Part shown: piece by piece, positions 63,840 to 64,000 of the stretch | Layout: each line of letters starts with the position of its first letter | How positions within the stretch are numbered: position 1 is the stretch's first letter | NCBI RefSeq assembly: GCF_001612615.1 | Contig: NZ_BDAU01000013.1 | Coordinates: 181,661-245,660 of the forward strand | Reading direction: 5' to 3' | Source: Nocardia amikacinitolerans NBRC 108937 | GTDB taxonomy: Bacteria > Actinomycetota > Actinomycetes > Mycobacteriales > Mycobacteriaceae | Length of the DNA: 64,000 nucleotides | Notes under the pieces: generated by a model | The model's input: the letters and a program-made list of their open reading frames with translations, nothing else | Told to the model about the DNA's origin: nothing | Databases searched by the model: none | Translations under genes and position numbers: made by a program

Positions 63840-64000
63840 TCAGAGACTCTCGGGCTTGCGGCGCTGGGCGCGGCTCGAATCGCGTTCGCGATAGCGCACA
63901 TTCGGCTGCGGGTGCGGCGGCACCTCGGCGCGTCCGCGGGCGCCGCGAGGCGGTTCGCCCTCCGTGCGCGGCACCGGCGCGGGTCGCGCGCCGCGCGCCG
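63840..64000 (-). CDS. C-terminal end of a DUF6542/Rv1111c-like protein (runs out of the window)
   Basis: Open minus-strand frame from the window edge to TGA at 63840. It reads Arg/Pro-rich sequence, then EGEPPRGARGRAEVPPHPQP and NVRYRERDSSRAQRRKPESL. The VRYRERD-type tail and the position beside ispH fit Rv1111c-like proteins. The membrane part would lie outside the window. Confidence 0.55.
   Translation of the reverse strand, partial: ARGARPAPVPRTEGEPPRGARGRAEVPPHPQPNVRYRERDSSRAQRRKPESL

Overview
The window is chromosomal DNA of a high-G+C mycolata actinomycete, most likely a Nocardia (or a close relative such as Rhodococcus). The evidence is a mycothiol enzyme (mca), a short-chain Z-isoprenyl diphosphate synthase, an EspG plus PPE-like pair, many GTG starts with GGAGG-type ribosome sites, and a gene order that, from memory, follows M. 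tuberculosis Rv1077 to Rv1111c: cbs, metB, greA, DUF4307, mca, Rv1083-like, DUF255, hemolysin III, Z-FPP synthase, coaA, glyA, phoH2, desA2, fum, glpX, DUF4245, xseB, xseA, Rv1109c-like, ispH, Rv1111c-like. I found no rRNA, tRNA or CRISPR array.

The housekeeping backbone is interrupted by accessory blocks. Block 1 (about 9.2-26.8 kb, between the Rv1083-like and DUF255 genes) holds two modules. Module 1a (10.2-17.4 kb) is a small SARP-controlled cluster: GtrA-like membrane protein, 3Fe-4S ferredoxin, cytochrome P450, a 1049-residue SARP/ATPase/TPR regulator and a DrrAB-type ABC exporter. Three of its promoters carry direct heptamers (CTGACAC/CTGTCAC) at 11-12 bp spacing, the layout of SARP operators. 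Module 1b (17.5-25.5 kb) is a probable catabolic operon (CMD-like, BKACE, MFS, acyl-CoA ligase, SDR, hydrolase, secreted protein) divergent from an AraC-type regulator. Its right edge has an IS256-type transposase scrap, a 308-bp copy of the start of the ABC ATPase gene and a VapBC pair. Related short direct repeats lie near 10.15, 17.49 and 26.75 kb.

Block 2 (28.9-33.7 kb) has an IclR regulator, a secreted beta-propeller protein and a membrane adenylate cyclase. Block 3 (39.4-41.3 kb) has a small peptide gene, an F420/deazaflavin-type oxidoreductase, a hotdog thioesterase and a TetR regulator with twin operators. Block 4 (42.7-50.6 kb) has an NTF2-like protein, two alpha/beta hydrolases behind a perfect CRP-like site, the EspG/PPE-like pair, and an FAD monooxygenase, TetR regulator and epoxide-hydrolase-like protein.

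The most unusual signals are not genes. (i) Several intergenic regions just downstream of coding sequences are built from degenerate tandem copies of the gene's own 3' end or stop-codon context (clearest after the DUF885 gene, 38.99-39.38 kb). (ii) A 171-bp modular repeat occurs in inverted orientation at 1.4 and 31.7 kb. (iii) Two putative 17-codon leader peptides with hairpins precede a GNAT gene and phoH2. Synteny and family statements come from memory and were not checked by searching.
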